The notes under the pieces are model-generated. The model was not told where the DNA came from. It worked only from the letters and a program-made list of their open reading frames with translations, and ran no database searches. Shown piece after piece: positions 1-10,872 of a DNA stretch of 64,000 nucleotides. Source of the stretch: Hyphomicrobium sp. CS1BSMeth3 (GTDB lineage Bacteria; Pseudomonadota; Alphaproteobacteria; Rhizobiales; Hyphomicrobiaceae); assembly GCF_900117415.1 (NCBI RefSeq), contig NZ_FPEI01000002.1, forward strand, positions 298,558 to 362,557. Direction: 5' to 3'. A program made the position numbers and the translations under genes. Within the stretch, counting starts at the first letter, position 1; each line of letters opens with the position of its first letter.

Positions 1-2375
<2,375 letters not shown>

Positions 2376-2650
2376 GATGAGGAGCGGGATCCGCCGATGC
2401 TGCATCGAGGCCCGGACCAATTGGCGGTGCGGGCGGGCTGGCGGCTACGTGTATATGAAATCACCGGAAACTCAAGGACAGGGAACGCGGCCAATGGACC
2501 GATACGAGTCCGTCACACGGGCGCGCTGAGCCAACCGCGCATCGAAGCGCACAAAAAAGCAGAACGCCCGCTCCGGGGAGGGAGCGAGCGCACTGTTCGG
2601 TGATATCTGCTTCTGCCGGCCGCGCAAAATGCCGCTAGGCCAGCCAGAAA

Positions 2651-2845
2651 TCAGCCGCCGCCGGCGCCGGCGCCGGCGGCACCCTTGTTGAGCTCCGTCG
2701 AGACGTTGGTGAACACGCTCGTCAGGCTGCCGCTCACCAGGTTGAGCGACGCAATGATGGCAACCGAGATGAGGGCGGCGATCAGGCCGTACTCGATGGC
2801 CGTGGCGCCCGACTCGCACTTCGCAAAACGAACGAGGGTCTTCAT
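2651..2845 (-). CDS. Flp/Fap-type IVb pilin (64 aa)
   Basis: A 64-residue protein with the Flp signature: a short charged leader (MKTLVRFAKCESG), then ATAIEYGLIAALISVAIIA, in which the conserved Gly/Ala-x-x-x-x-Glu-Tyr sits at the start of one hydrophobic helix. Flp pilins are cut before this segment by the TadV-type prepilin peptidase and build tight-adherence pili. The tail ends in a Gly/Ala run (GAAGAGAGGG). The start at 2845 has a good GGAGAG ribosome site 8 nt upstream. No tad/cpa assembly genes lie beside it, so it must use a machinery encoded elsewhere. The upstream region is strikingly AT-rich. Confidence 0.92.
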   Translation of the reverse strand: MKTLVRFAKCESGATAIEYGLIAALISVAIIASLNLVSGSLTSVFTNVSTELNKGAAGAGAGGG

Positions 2846-3349
2846 GACAATTACTCTCCCACTCTGACTAACTCCGCGACCCCGTAGGTCGAAGCCCGCC
2901 GTCCATTGTGTACCCGGCTGAACTTGAGGCCACACTACGCCGCCCGAATTAATGACAAGTAAAAATGACATATTTTCGCGAAAGAAATCCACATTGGCAA
3001 ACAACGCATTAAATCTATGAGCGATGTTCTTTAGTAAACATCACCAATATCCACTCAAATATCATGGATTTTATTTTACACTACATCCTATGATTGGCAG
3101 TCACTCCGCGTATATCGTGGTTTATTACCAGTTAATATGATCATACAGAAAGTCATATGCGAGCATTTCGCCCACGCAGCACCCGAGCGGCCTGCTCGCT
3201 AGCCTGCCCAGACTGCCCCGGCGCACCAGATCTGCAGGAATGGCGGGCGCGCGCGCCAAGCGGATGCTTGGCCGGCTGCCGGCAGCGTGCTTCCATGCCC
3301 ATCAAGAGTGCAAGAGCTGCTCGCCGACAGACAGGGAAGGAACGCCTCA
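2846..3349. promoter_or_regulatory. Divergent intergenic region, AT-rich core at about 2935-3160
   Basis: About 500 bp between the pilin (minus) and the thiamine-diphosphate enzyme (plus) without a convincing gene. The stretch 2935-3160 is far richer in A and T than anything else in the window (for example TTTATTTTACACTAC near 3070), while 3160-3349 returns to local base composition. It probably holds the promoter and regulator sites of the pilin gene. I could not identify a sigma-54 or other specific promoter. Confidence 0.45.
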
Positions 3350-4978
3350 ATGAAATTGGGAGATGCCATAGCGACGATCCTCAAACAGGAGGGCGTCGAG
3401 TACATCATCGGTTATCCCGTCAATCACCTCCTCGAGCACGTAGCGAAGTTCGATATCCGCCCGATCATCGTCCGCCAGGAGCGGGTCGGCCTCCATATGG
3501 CCGACGCCGTGAGCCGCGTGACCTCGGGCAAAACCATCGGCATCTTCGCCATGCAGCACGGCCCTGGCACGGAGAACGCCTATGGCGGCGTCGCACAGGC
3601 CTGGAGCGAGAGCGTCCCCATCCTCGTGCTGCCCATGGGCTACCCGCGCCGCCTGGCTTGGGTCGAGCGCAACTACAATGCCTCGGTCTCCATGCGCTCC
3701 ATCACCAAGACCGCCGAGCCGATCACCTCCGCCAAGGAGATCTCGAACATCTTCCGGCGCGCCTTCCAGAACCTGAAGTCAGGGCGCGGCGGCCCGGTGC
3801 TCGTCGAAATCCCGACCGACCTCTGGAATGAGGAATTCGATCCCAAGGACTACATTGTGCCGCAGCGGATCCGCACCGGCACCGACCTCTCGGCCGTTGC
3901 CGAGGCCGCCAAGATGCTCGTCGCCGCCAAGCGGCCGGTCATCTACGCCGGGCAGGGCGTACACTGGGCCGAAGCCTGGACCGAGCTCAAGGAGCTCGCC
4001 GAGCTCCTCGCCATCCCCGTCACGACGAGCCTCGAAGGCAAGAGCGCCTTCCCCGAGACGCATCCTCTGTCACTCGGCTCAGGCGGCCTCGCGATCCCCC
4101 AGGCCGTGCGCACATTCCTCGACAAGTCGGACCTCATCTTCGGCATCGGCTGCTCGTTCACCGAGACGAGCTTCGGCGTGAAGATGCCGGCCGGCGCGCG
4201 CATCATCCAGGCGACGCTCGATCCCGGCGACATCAACAAGGACGTGCCCGTCGTGCTCGGCATTGCGGGTGACGCCAAGATCGTGCTCGAGGCCATGCTT
4301 GCGGAAGTGCGCAAGCTCCACGGCAACAAGCCAAAGGATGCGAAGGCCGTCGCCAAGGAGATCAGCGACACGAACGAGCCCTGGCTTGCGAAGTGGATGC
4401 CGAAGCTCACCAGCAACGACGCGCCGCTCAATCCTTATCGCGTGCTCTGGGAGCTGCAGAAGACCGTCGATGTCGCGAACACCATCATCACGCACGACGC
4501 CGGCAGCCCGCGCGACCAGCTCTCGCCCTTCTGGAAGGCGATCACGCCGCTCTCCTACATCGGATGGGGCAAGACCACCCAGCTCGGCGCCGGCCTCGGC
4601 TTCGCGATGGGCGCAAAGCTCGCCAAGCCCGATAAGCTCTGCATCAATGTGTGGGGCGATGCGGCCATCGGCTTCACGGGCATGGACTTCGAGACTGCGG
4701 TGCGCGAACGCATCCCGATCCTTTCGATCCTGCTCAACAACTTCTCGATGGCGATCGAGCTCAAGGTGATGCCGGTCTCGACCGAGAAGTACCGCGCGAC
4801 GGACATCTCCGGCGACTACGCGGCCATGGCCCGCGCCTTCGGCGGCTACGGCGAGCGGGTGGAGAAGCCGGGCGACATCGTCGCCGCCATCAAGCGTGGC
4901 GTTGCCGCCACCGAGAAGGGCCAGCCGGCGCTGCTCGAGTTCATCACGTCTAAAGAAGTCGAGGTCTCGCGGCTTTGA
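3350..4978 (+). CDS. Thiamine-diphosphate-dependent enzyme, acetolactate-synthase-like
   Basis: A 542-residue member of the ThDP enzyme superfamily with all three domains: the N-terminal PYR domain with the cofactor-activating Glu (IIVRQERVGLHMADAV), the central domain (VIYAGQGVHWAEAW), and the C-terminal PP domain with the metal/diphosphate motif WGDAAIGFTGMDF ending in LLNN. Such enzymes decarboxylate or ligate 2-oxo acids. Sequence alone does not say which substrate; it is not a clear IlvB, and no small regulatory subunit (ilvH) follows. ATG at 3350 was chosen because GGAAGGAA lies at proper distance; upstream in-frame starts lack one. It appears to be a single transcription unit followed by the 85-bp tandem repeat array. 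Confidence 0.85.
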   Translation: MKLGDAIATILKQEGVEYIIGYPVNHLLEHVAKFDIRPIIVRQERVGLHMADAVSRVTSGKTIGIFAMQHGPGTENAYGGVAQAWSESVPILVLPMGYPRRLAWVERNYNASVSMRSITKTAEPITSAKEISNIFRRAFQNLKSGRGGPVLVEIPTDLWNEEFDPKDYIVPQRIRTGTDLSAVAEAAKMLVAAKRPVIYAGQGVHWAEAWTELKELAELLAIPVTTSLEGKSAFPETHPLSLGSGGLAIPQAVRTFLDKSDLIFGIGCSFTETSFGVKMPAGARIIQATLDPGDINKDVPVVLGIAGDAKIVLEAMLAEVRKLHGNKPKDAKAVAKEISDTNEPWLAKWMPKLTSNDAPLNPYRVLWELQKTVDVANTIITHDAGSPRDQLSPFWKAITPLSYIGWGKTTQLGAGLGFAMGAKLAKPDKLCINVWGDAAIGFTGMDFETAVRERIPILSILLNNFSMAIELKVMPVSTEKYRATDISGDYAAMARAFGGYGERVEKPGDIVAAIKRGVAATEKGQPALLEFITSKEVEVSRL

Positions 4979-4987
4979 TTTCTTTTT

Positions 4988-5217
4988 GCCGCGGGCTGCC
5001 GGGAAGGGGTGCTATCGCCTCCTACCGTGGTGCCATGCCCGCGGCGGCCACACGGACAGGTCCGCACTCGGGGCCGCGGGCTGCTGGGAAGAGGCGCTTC
5101 GCAACCCTTCCGCAATGCTATGCCCGCGGCGGCCAGACCGCGGGCTCATAGTTTGCTGCCGCGAGCTGCTGGGAAGAGGTGCTTTCGCCTCCCCTCTTGA
5201 TGCCGTGCCCGCGGCGG
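4988..5217. repeat. Three-copy tandem hairpin repeat, 85-bp period
   Basis: Three imperfect copies begin at 4988, 5073 and 5158, exactly 85 bp apart. Each has a roughly 60-bp core that opens with GCCGCGGGCTGC (GCCGCGAGCTGC in copy 3), continues GGGAAG-A/G-GGTGCT, and closes with a near-constant TGCCCGCGGCGG. The ends pair as CCGCGGGC/GCCCGCGG, and an inner GAAG-GGT/ACC-CTTC stem can form. The remaining 25 bp of each period is less conserved. A single further copy lies at 38302-38361. The array sits between convergent genes (3350-4978 plus, 5253-6287 minus), as expected of REP-like intergenic repeats. Confidence 0.85.
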
Positions 5218-5252
5218 ACTTGCGGGCAGCTTGGCATTAGCCGCTGCGGGCG

Positions 5253-6287
5253 TTACTGCCGCGGCACGCTTGACGTGGTGATACGCGAGCGCTCCTGCTC
5301 ATGAGCCACCTCGGCCGCGATGGCCTCGCGGATCAACACATCGGGATCCGCCTCGGCCACGGGAGCAGCAGGCACCCGCGGCCGGGCAGCAACGGCGCGA
5401 ACGGGCGGAAGCTCGTTGCGCGCAACGGCCTGCTGCGGGGCCGGCATTGTACGCTCGGCCGTCGGCGCAGGCGCGACCACTCGCTGAGCGGCCGGCGCGG
5501 CGGACGCCACGTTCGCGGGCGCTGGCCGCGCTGCAATCGACACCGGTGCGGCCGCCGGCGGCAGCGGCTGGTCATATCCCATGGCCACCCGCGTCGCCTC
5601 CTCCTTCTTTCCCTGGAGCTGCAGGACCAGAGCGAGGTTCTGGCGCACGCGCGGATCGGCGCCCGTGCTGGCATTGGCCTGCCTCAGCATAGGCTCGGCC
5701 TGCGTTGCCTGCCCGTCCATGGTGTAGACGAGCGCGAGGTTGTTGATCACGCTCGGCTGGTTCGGCGCCAGGGCGCGCGCGCGCTCAAGGAACGGGACCG
5801 CCGCCTTGTAGTGCCCCTGCTGGGCAAGCGCGACGCCACGCGCTGAGAGAACGCGCCAGTCCGGCTTCGCAGGGTCGTCGGCCCGTTCCAGAAGCTGCTG
5901 CGCCATCGGGGCGTGGCCCTGATCCAGCGCCAGTCGTCCGAACTCCGAAAGGTACTCGCGATCCTGCGCATTATAGAGGTAGGACGACTGGAGCACCGCG
6001 AACGCCTCTGCCTTGCGATCGAGCGCCTTCAGGCTGCGGGCGTAGTTGAGCGCGGCCTTCCCGTTGCGCGGCTGGCCGGCATGCGCCTTGCCCCAATGCT
6101 CGGCGGCCTTCTCGGCTTCGGAACGCGGCACCTCAGCACCCGCGACCTTGGAGGTTCCAGGGACTTCAGGCTCGCTCGTGAGCAGACCGCTCGATTGTGA
6201 GCAGGCTCCCAGTGACAGCGCCAGCCCGGCGACCAGCGCCACCCGCGCCGCTGACGCGCGCGCCCGCAACGACAACCCGTACGTCAT
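5253..6287 (-). CDS. TPR-repeat lipoprotein (TadD-like)
   Basis: A 344-residue protein with a lipoprotein signal peptide whose lipobox LGAC places the lipidated Cys at residue 29. It has at least three tetratricopeptide repeats in the middle (for example WRVLSARGVALAQQGHYKAA and NNLALVYTMDGQATQAEPML). The last 120 residues are Ala/Pro rich and low in complexity. Architecture and length fit TadD-type pilotin or assembly lipoproteins, and an Flp pilin lies 3 kb away, so a role in tight-adherence pili is plausible. General TPR lipoproteins look alike, so the TadD name is an inference. It stands alone on the minus strand. Confidence 0.75.
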   Translation of the reverse strand: MTYGLSLRARASAARVALVAGLALSLGACSQSSGLLTSEPEVPGTSKVAGAEVPRSEAEKAAEHWGKAHAGQPRNGKAALNYARSLKALDRKAEAFAVLQSSYLYNAQDREYLSEFGRLALDQGHAPMAQQLLERADDPAKPDWRVLSARGVALAQQGHYKAAVPFLERARALAPNQPSVINNLALVYTMDGQATQAEPMLRQANASTGADPRVRQNLALVLQLQGKKEEATRVAMGYDQPLPPAAAPVSIAARPAPANVASAAPAAQRVVAPAPTAERTMPAPQQAVARNELPPVRAVAARPRVPAAPVAEADPDVLIREAIAAEVAHEQERSRITTSSVPRQ

Positions 6288-6442
6288 CGAAATTCATGCT
6301 CCCTGCCCAAGCCCGCGCATCGACCCCGCACGGACCGCCCTGGCGCGATATTTCGGCACAGCCGTCAATAAACATTTAAAGGATTCGGAGCACAACTGGA
6401 GGTTTAAATATAGAAGGGGATACACGCCATTGAGACGTCCCG

Positions 6443-6462
6443 AGAGCATCGAGAAATGCTCT
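6443..6462 (-). terminator. Hairpin just downstream of ubiE
   Basis: AGAGCAT and ATGCTCT form a 7-bp stem with a 6-nt loop 15 bp after the ubiE stop codon on the minus strand. No long U tract follows, so it is a possible rather than a clear terminator. Confidence 0.4.
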
Positions 6463-6476
6463 TTGTCATCAATGTG

Positions 6477-7256
6477 CTAAATGCGCCAACCCGAGTGAAT
6501 GGCAGCAACGCCGCCCGTCAGGTTGCGGACGCTGATATTTGCAAATCCGGCCGCCTTCACCAGCTCCGCAAAAGCTTGCTGATTCGGGAAATTGCGAATG
6601 CTCTCGACGAGATAGCGATAGGGCTCAGCAGCTCCGGCAGCGAGGGCGCCGAGGCGGGGAATGACCTCGAACGAGTGGAAATCATAGAGCTTGTCGAGGA
6701 TCGGCACGTCGACGTGCGAGAACTCGAGACAGAGGAAGTGCCCGCCCGGCTTCAGCACACGATAGGCTTCCGCCAGCGCCCGATCGATGTGCGTGACGTT
6801 CCGAATGCCGAACGCGATCGTATAGGCGTCGAACGACCGGTCGGCGAAGGGGAGCGCCTCGGCATTGCCAAGGACAGTCCCGATGCGCTCCGCGTAGCCG
6901 GCTTCGGCGATCTTGCGCTTCCCAACGGCCAGCATTTCGGGACTGATGTCGCACACGACCGCGCTGACGCCCGTCCCGCCCGCCGCCAGGGCCTTGAGCG
7001 CAATGTCGGCCGTACCACCCGCCACGTCGATGAGCCGGAAGGGCGTCGCACTCTTGGGCGGATTGAGGCGGACGATGAGGTCGTCCTTCCAGAGCCGATG
7101 CAGGCCCCCAGACATGAGGTCGTTCATGAGGTCGTAGCGCTCGGCGACGCCACTGAAGACCTCGTTCACGAGCCCCTGCCGTTCGCCCTCCGCGACCTCG
7201 CGGAAGCCGAAGGTGGTGCGCGCCGCGTCAGTTGATTTCTCTTGAGGGCCGTTCAT
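6477..7256 (-). CDS. ubiE: Demethylmenaquinone/ubiquinone C-methyltransferase UbiE (COQ5)
   Basis: A 259-residue class I SAM-dependent methyltransferase. SAM-binding motif I is [12 protein letters not shown]; the UbiE family signatures follow as [17 protein letters not shown] and [20 protein letters not shown], then RVLKPGG. It methylates the 2-octaprenyl-6-methoxy-benzoquinol ring during ubiquinone synthesis. Length and motifs are complete. In many Hyphomicrobiales ubiE precedes ubiB-coaBC-dut next to mutM; here mutM is close by but ubiB is absent and coaBC/dut lie 54 kb away, so the usual cluster is rearranged. It sits downstream of a 60-residue gene on the same strand, from which it is separated by a hairpin. 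Confidence 0.96.
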   Translation of the reverse strand: MNGPQEKSTDAARTTFGFREVAEGERQGLVNEVFSGVAERYDLMNDLMSGGLHRLWKDDLIVRLNPPKSATPFRLIDVAGGTADIALKALAAGGTGVSAVVCDISPEMLAVGKRKIAEAGYAERIGTVLGNAEALPFADRSFDAYTIAFGIRNVTHIDRALAEAYRVLKPGGHFLCLEFSHVDVPILDKLYDFHSFEVIPRLGALAAGAAEPYRYLVESIRNFPNQQAFAELVKAAGFANISVRNLTGGVAAIHSGWRI

Positions 7257-7274
7257 CCGCGGGACACTAGCGCC

Positions 7275-7322
7275 GCAGCGCGGGCCGCGATAGCCACTAA
7301 ACCGCCGCGGCCCGCACGCTGC
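7275..7322 (-). terminator. GC-rich hairpin between the 60-residue gene and ubiE
   Basis: GCAGCG-CGGGCCGCG pairs with CGCGGCCCG-CA-CGCTGC across a 15-nt AT-richer loop. It starts at the stop codon of the small gene, so it may attenuate transcription into ubiE. There is no U tract. The nearby 10-mer GGGACACTAG at 7261-7270 equals the outer arm of the paired-palindrome elements and may be a remnant of one. Confidence 0.4.
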
Positions 7323-7505
7323 TCAGGTCTCGCGCGGGCCCTGCATTAGGCGCAGCGCATTCTCGATCCGGCGCCAGTCCGAGGCCCCGGCTTTGTCGCC
7401 GGACTGCTCACAGTCCTTGGCCTTCTTGTTGGCCTCGACGATCGCCCGTGCGCCGTGGGCTTCAAAAAGCATGCGCGCTTGCGTCTGAATCTCGACTGCC
7501 TGCAT
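7323..7505 (-). CDS. Small conserved-looking hypothetical protein (60 aa)
   Basis: A 60-residue, soluble, mostly helical protein (MQAVEIQTQARMLFEAHGAR, then KKAKDCEQSGDKAGASDWRR). It is supported as a real gene by a strong GAGGAG ribosome site 7 nt before the ATG, by codon use like its neighbours, and by its position directly upstream of ubiE. No domain was recognised and no function is proposed. The amphipathic spacing and Asp-Trp-Arg-Arg-Ile-Glu segment suggest a short helical hairpin. Confidence 0.7.
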   Translation of the reverse strand: MQAVEIQTQARMLFEAHGARAIVEANKKAKDCEQSGDKAGASDWRRIENALRLMQGPRET

Positions 7506-7844
7506 TCGGGTATCTCCTCACGCTGTTTCTTTCCGATGCATTCCAGTCCCCAACACCCAAAGTTGCATATGGAGCCTGCGCGGGATGTTTCAACCGCAGG
7601 GCGCGCTAGTGTGATGATCGAGAAATTCGCTACCCCTCGCGGCACGGTATCGAGCGAATTTCTCGATCTGAATCACACTAGCAAGCCTATGATTCTAGTG
7701 TCCCTTTTGATTCCGAAGTTCGCTCGGGACGCCAGCATCGAGGTCATGCGAACTTACGGATAGGGACACTAGCAGCAAGCCTCGCGCCCGTGCGCTGAGT
7801 GGGCTAGAAGAGGCGGTCTCATTGCTCCAAAGGAGTGCTGCTCC
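7506..7844. promoter_or_regulatory. Divergent intergenic region holding a paired-palindrome element
   Basis: A 339-bp region between the minus-strand small gene and the plus-strand GlcG-like gene. Half of it (7606-7772) is the paired-palindrome element described separately. The remainder must contain two divergent promoters, which I could not pinpoint. The element therefore lies upstream of genes on both sides and cannot be acting only as a terminator here. Confidence 0.5.
7606..7772. repeat. Paired-palindrome element, copy 1 (167 bp)
   Basis: Hairpin A (7606-7681) has outer stem CTAGTGTGAT and inner stem GATCGAGAAATTCGC, with a 3-nt bulge (TCA in the stem orientation) in the right arm only. 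Hairpin B (7695-7772) has outer stem CTAGTGTCCC, a 4-nt bulge (TTTT) in its left arm, and inner stem around CCGAAGTTCGC with a few mismatches. Loops are 23-24 nt and the spacer between hairpins is 13 bp. The whole 167 bp recurs in inverted orientation at 24378-24544. Ends are CTAGTGT...ACACTAG. Confidence 0.92.
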
Positions 7845-8270
7845 ATGAAGCTCGCCGTGGCCCAGGGCATGGTCGAAGCCGCCCGCGCTCACGCCCGCCA
7901 GAAGGGCATGAACCCGCTCGTGATCGTCGTTCTCGATGCGCGCGGCGTGCTGAAGGTCGGTATTGCCGAGGATGGCACGAGCCTCCGGCGCGCCGACGTA
8001 GCCACGGGAAAGGCGCACGGCGCACTCGCCATGGGGCTCGGCTCGCGCACACTGCACACCCGCGCGCAGAACCAGCCCTATTTCATCGCGGCCGTAACGC
8101 ACGCCGTTGGCGGCTCGCTCGTGCCTGTGCCCGGCGGCGTTCTCATCCGCACGAAAGAGGGCGAGCTTCTCGGCGCCATCGGCATCTCCGGCGACAGCTC
8201 CGACAATGACGAGGAAGCCGCCATGGCGGGGATCGCCGCTGTCGACCTCGTCGGCGATCCAGGAAGCTGA
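7845..8270 (+). CDS. GlcG/HbpS-family protein
   Basis: A 141-residue single-domain protein of the GlcG/HbpS (DUF336) family, recognised from LVIVVLDARGVLKVGIAEDG near residue 25, the RRADVATGKAHGALAMG helix and the GGSLVPVPGGVLIR strand pair. Family members include haem-binding HbpS and the glycolate-operon protein GlcG; most are uncharacterised, so haem binding is only a possibility. AAAGGAG before the ATG gives a strong start. It ends 7 bp before mutM and is probably co-transcribed with it. Its promoter region contains the first paired-palindrome element. Confidence 0.85.
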   Translation: MKLAVAQGMVEAARAHARQKGMNPLVIVVLDARGVLKVGIAEDGTSLRRADVATGKAHGALAMGLGSRTLHTRAQNQPYFIAAVTHAVGGSLVPVPGGVLIRTKEGELLGAIGISGDSSDNDEEAAMAGIAAVDLVGDPGS

Positions 8271-8277
8271 ACCGCAC

Positions 8278-9150
8278 ATGCCCGAGCTGCCCGAAGTCGA
8301 AACCATCCGGCGCGGCCTCGAGCCCGTGCTCGTCGGCCAGCGTATTGCCCGCGTCGAGCAGCGCCGCGCGGATCTGCGTTTTCCTTTTCCGGAGAACTTC
8401 GGCAAGCGGCTCACGGGCCGCACGGTCGTCACGCTTCAGCGGCGCGCCAAATACCTCCTCGTGCATCTCGACGACGGCACGGTGCTCATCATCCATCTCG
8501 GCATGAGCGGGCGTATCAGCATCACAGGCCAGGGCCAACTCGGCGAGTTCACGCACAATCAAGGCAACCGCAACATCCACGATCATGTCGTGCTGCGCCT
8601 CGGGAGCGGCACCGAGATCGTCTACAACGACCCGCGTCGCTTCGGTCTCATGGATCTTGCGAGCGCCACCACGCTCGACACGCATCCCCTGCTTGCGGGC
8701 ATCGGCATCGAGCCCCTCGGCCCGGACCTCACGCCCGAGTACCTTGCTCGCCATGCGGCCGGCCGCCGCAGCGACCTCAAGAGCTTCCTGCTCGACCAGC
8801 GCATCATTGCAGGGCTCGGTAACATTTATGTTTGCGAGGCCCTTTTCCGCACGCACCTGAAGCCCTCGCGCGCCGCGGCCTGTCTCGCAACGCCGACCGG
8901 CAAGCCGAATGCGCGCACCAGCGCCCTCATTCCGCTTATCAAGGCCGTTCTTGCCGACGCGATCGAAGCCGGCGGCTCGACGCTGCGCGACTATGCGCAG
9001 GCCGATGGTTCGCTCGGCTATTTTCAGCACAGCTTCCAGGTCTATGGGCGCGAAGGAGAGCCTTGCCTGACGCCGACCTGCCGGGGCATGGTGCGCCGCA
9101 CTGTCCAGGGCGGACGCTCGACATTCTTTTGTCCCGTCTGCCAACGCTGA
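8278..9150 (+). CDS. mutM: Formamidopyrimidine-DNA glycosylase (Fpg/MutM)
   Basis: A 290-residue bifunctional DNA glycosylase/AP lyase that removes 8-oxoguanine and formamidopyrimidines. The catalytic N-terminus PELPEVETI (Pro2 nucleophile after Met removal, Glu3) fixes the start at 8278. The H2TH region carries LDQRIIAGLGNIYVCEALF, and the C-terminal zinc finger is complete (CLTPTC then CPVC). The length is normal. It follows the GlcG-like gene by 7 bp and precedes an enoyl-CoA hydratase by 57 bp, a gene order common in Hyphomicrobiales. Confidence 0.98.
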   Translation: MPELPEVETIRRGLEPVLVGQRIARVEQRRADLRFPFPENFGKRLTGRTVVTLQRRAKYLLVHLDDGTVLIIHLGMSGRISITGQGQLGEFTHNQGNRNIHDHVVLRLGSGTEIVYNDPRRFGLMDLASATTLDTHPLLAGIGIEPLGPDLTPEYLARHAAGRRSDLKSFLLDQRIIAGLGNIYVCEALFRTHLKPSRAAACLATPTGKPNARTSALIPLIKAVLADAIEAGGSTLRDYAQADGSLGYFQHSFQVYGREGEPCLTPTCRGMVRRTVQGGRSTFFCPVCQR

Positions 9151-9207
9151 CCACAATCGCGAGCGCCGACGCGCCGTACCAAATCACCGAGAGAAGAGGA
9201 AGCTCCC

Positions 9208-9981
9208 ATGGCCTACACGAACATCATGGTCGAGACGCGCGGCAAGGTCGGCCTTATCACGCTCAATCGGCCGAATGCGCTCAACGCACTCAACGCCGCG
9301 CTGATCTCGGAGCTCTCTCACGCCATCGACGGCTTCGAGGCCGATGACAACATCGGCTGCATGGTCCTCACCGGCAGCGAGAAAGCCTTCGCCGCCGGCG
9401 CCGACATCAAGGAGATGCAGTCCAAGACCTACATGTCCGCCTACAAGGAGGACTTCATTGGGAGCTGGGATCGCGTCGCGCGTGCGAGGAAGCCCGTCGT
9501 CGCCGCGGTCGCCGGCTATGCTCTCGGCGGCGGCTGCGAGCTCGCCATGATGTGCGACTTCATCATTGCCGCCGACACCGCGAAGTTCGGCCAGCCCGAG
9601 ATCAACCTCGGCGTCATGCCGGGTGCGGGCGGCACGCAGCGCCTCGCCCGCTTCGTCGGCAAGGCCAAGGCCATGGACATGTGCCTCACGGGCCGGATGA
9701 TGGACGCCGACGAGGCCAACAAGTGCGGGCTCGTGAGCCGCGTCGTCCCGGCCGACAAGCTCATCGACGAAGCCCTCAAGGTGGCCGATGTCATCGCCGG
9801 CAAATCGACTGTGATCGCCATGATGACCAAAGAATCCGTCAACCGGGCCTTCGAAACCACCCTCGGCGAGGGCATCCGCTTCGAGCGCCGGGTCTTCCAC
9901 GCCATGTTCGCGACCGAGGATCAGAAAGAGGGCATGACCGCTTTCGTTGAAAAGCGTAAACCCAACTTCAAGAATGCTTGA
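9208..9981 (+). CDS. Enoyl-CoA hydratase (crotonase family)
   Basis: A 257-residue crotonase-fold protein with the oxyanion-hole segment [11 protein letters not shown], the second one at [14 protein letters not shown], and the catalytic glutamate region [19 protein letters not shown]. These match short-chain enoyl-CoA hydratases that hydrate trans-2-enoyl-CoA in beta-oxidation. The C-terminal helix carries [16 protein letters not shown], typical of the hydratase branch. RBS AGAGGAAG lies upstream of 9208. In related genomes this gene is usually followed by rpsT and dnaA; here a terminator and rimP follow instead. Confidence 0.95.
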   Translation: MAYTNIMVETRGKVGLITLNRPNALNALNAALISELSHAIDGFEADDNIGCMVLTGSEKAFAAGADIKEMQSKTYMSAYKEDFIGSWDRVARARKPVVAAVAGYALGGGCELAMMCDFIIAADTAKFGQPEINLGVMPGAGGTQRLARFVGKAKAMDMCLTGRMMDADEANKCGLVSRVVPADKLIDEALKVADVIAGKSTVIAMMTKESVNRAFETTLGEGIRFERRVFHAMFATEDQKEGMTAFVEKRKPNFKNA

Positions 9982-10127
9982 GCGGCGCTTATCCCTGGAA
10001 TTCCACGCTTTTTTGCACGCTGCACTGCGAGATTTCCAGGCAAGCCGCCGTTCAATCCTGCAGAAGGCACTTGCAAGGCCGTCCAAGGCTCGCTATCTTG
10101 TGATCGCTCATGATCATCTCAACTCTG

Positions 10128-10162
10128 AGAGTGGGCCCGCAGGGTCCGCTCTTTTTGTTTTT
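10128..10162 (+). terminator. Rho-independent terminator after the mutM-hydratase unit
   Basis: AGAGTGGGCCC and GGGTCCGCTCT pair (two G-U pairs) around a 3-nt loop and are followed by TTTTTGTTTTTG. This is the clearest intrinsic terminator in the window. It separates the mutM/enoyl-CoA hydratase unit from the rimP operon, whose promoter should lie within the next 45 bp or be fed by readthrough. Confidence 0.85.
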
Positions 10163-10205
10163 GTAGCTCTGATCTGGCATTATCGGAAATCGTCATCGGG
10201 CACGG

Positions 10206-10859
10206 ATGGAGCGCTTGAGCGGTCCGGCTGAAGAAGCACGTTTTGTTGTCGAGAACGGTGTAGCGGCGCGCGTGGCAAGCCTCATTGAGCCGGTTCTCGA
10301 AAGCATGGGCTATCGCCTCGTGCAGGTTCGCCAGATGGGCGGCACCGACGCCATTCTCGAGATCATGGCCGAGCGCTTGGACGGAACGATGACGGTCGAG
10401 GATTGCGAGGCTGTCTCGCACGCGATATCGCCGCTGCTCGACGTTCACGATCCCGTCGAGGGCAGCTACCGGCTCCAGATTTCCTCGCCCGGCATTGACC
10501 GTCCGCTGGTCCGCCCCGCTGACTTCGAGCGCTGGGCCGGCTATGAGGCCAAGATCGAGCTGAAGGAACCGGTCTCGGGGCGCAAGCGCTTCCGGGGACC
10601 GATCGAGGGATTTGCCGACGGCGAGGCGCGCATCGAGATCGAGGTGCCGGACGCCGGCCGACAGATCGTCGGGCTGCCGCTCGCGCTCATCGGCTCGGCG
10701 AAGCTCGTGCTGACCGACGAGCTGGTACGGGACACGCTCCGGCGCGCCAAAGGGAATGACACGACGGCCGAAAAGACCGACAAGCCGGCCCGGAAAGATG
10801 CACGAAGCAAAGACGCACGAAAAGATTCGAGACGAACTGACGTCACCAAAGTGAAGTGA
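10206..10859 (+). CDS. rimP: Ribosome maturation factor RimP
   Basis: A 217-residue RimP (DUF150, YhbC-like), needed for maturation of the 30S subunit. The N-terminal domain includes GYRLVQVRQMGG and VEDCEAVSHAISPLLD; the SH3-like C-terminal domain begins after the signature YRLQISSPGIDRPL. A lysine/arginine-rich tail of about 40 residues (PARKDARSKDARKDSRR) extends past the usual family length, as often seen in alphaproteobacteria. It is the first gene of the rimP-nusA-ylxR-infB-rbfA-truB operon; nusA starts 13 bp after its stop. Confidence 0.97.
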   Translation: MERLSGPAEEARFVVENGVAARVASLIEPVLESMGYRLVQVRQMGGTDAILEIMAERLDGTMTVEDCEAVSHAISPLLDVHDPVEGSYRLQISSPGIDRPLVRPADFERWAGYEAKIELKEPVSGRKRFRGPIEGFADGEARIEIEVPDAGRQIVGLPLALIGSAKLVLTDELVRDTLRRAKGNDTTAEKTDKPARKDARSKDARKDSRRTDVTKVK

Positions 10860-10872
10860 AGGGTGCCAAAGC

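Noticed and set aside
2376..2650. Riboswitch (cobalamin, SAM or SAH type) upstream of metH
   Set aside because: I looked for the conserved cores of these riboswitches on the minus strand and found none.
4988..5217. Possible CRISPR array
   Set aside because: Only three copies, with cores of about 60 bp that vary between copies, linkers of 25 bp and no cas genes. A solo copy elsewhere fits a dispersed hairpin repeat instead.
9982..10127. A tRNA or rpsT remnant in the gap before rimP
   Set aside because: No cloverleaf could be drawn and no S20-like peptide was found on either strand.
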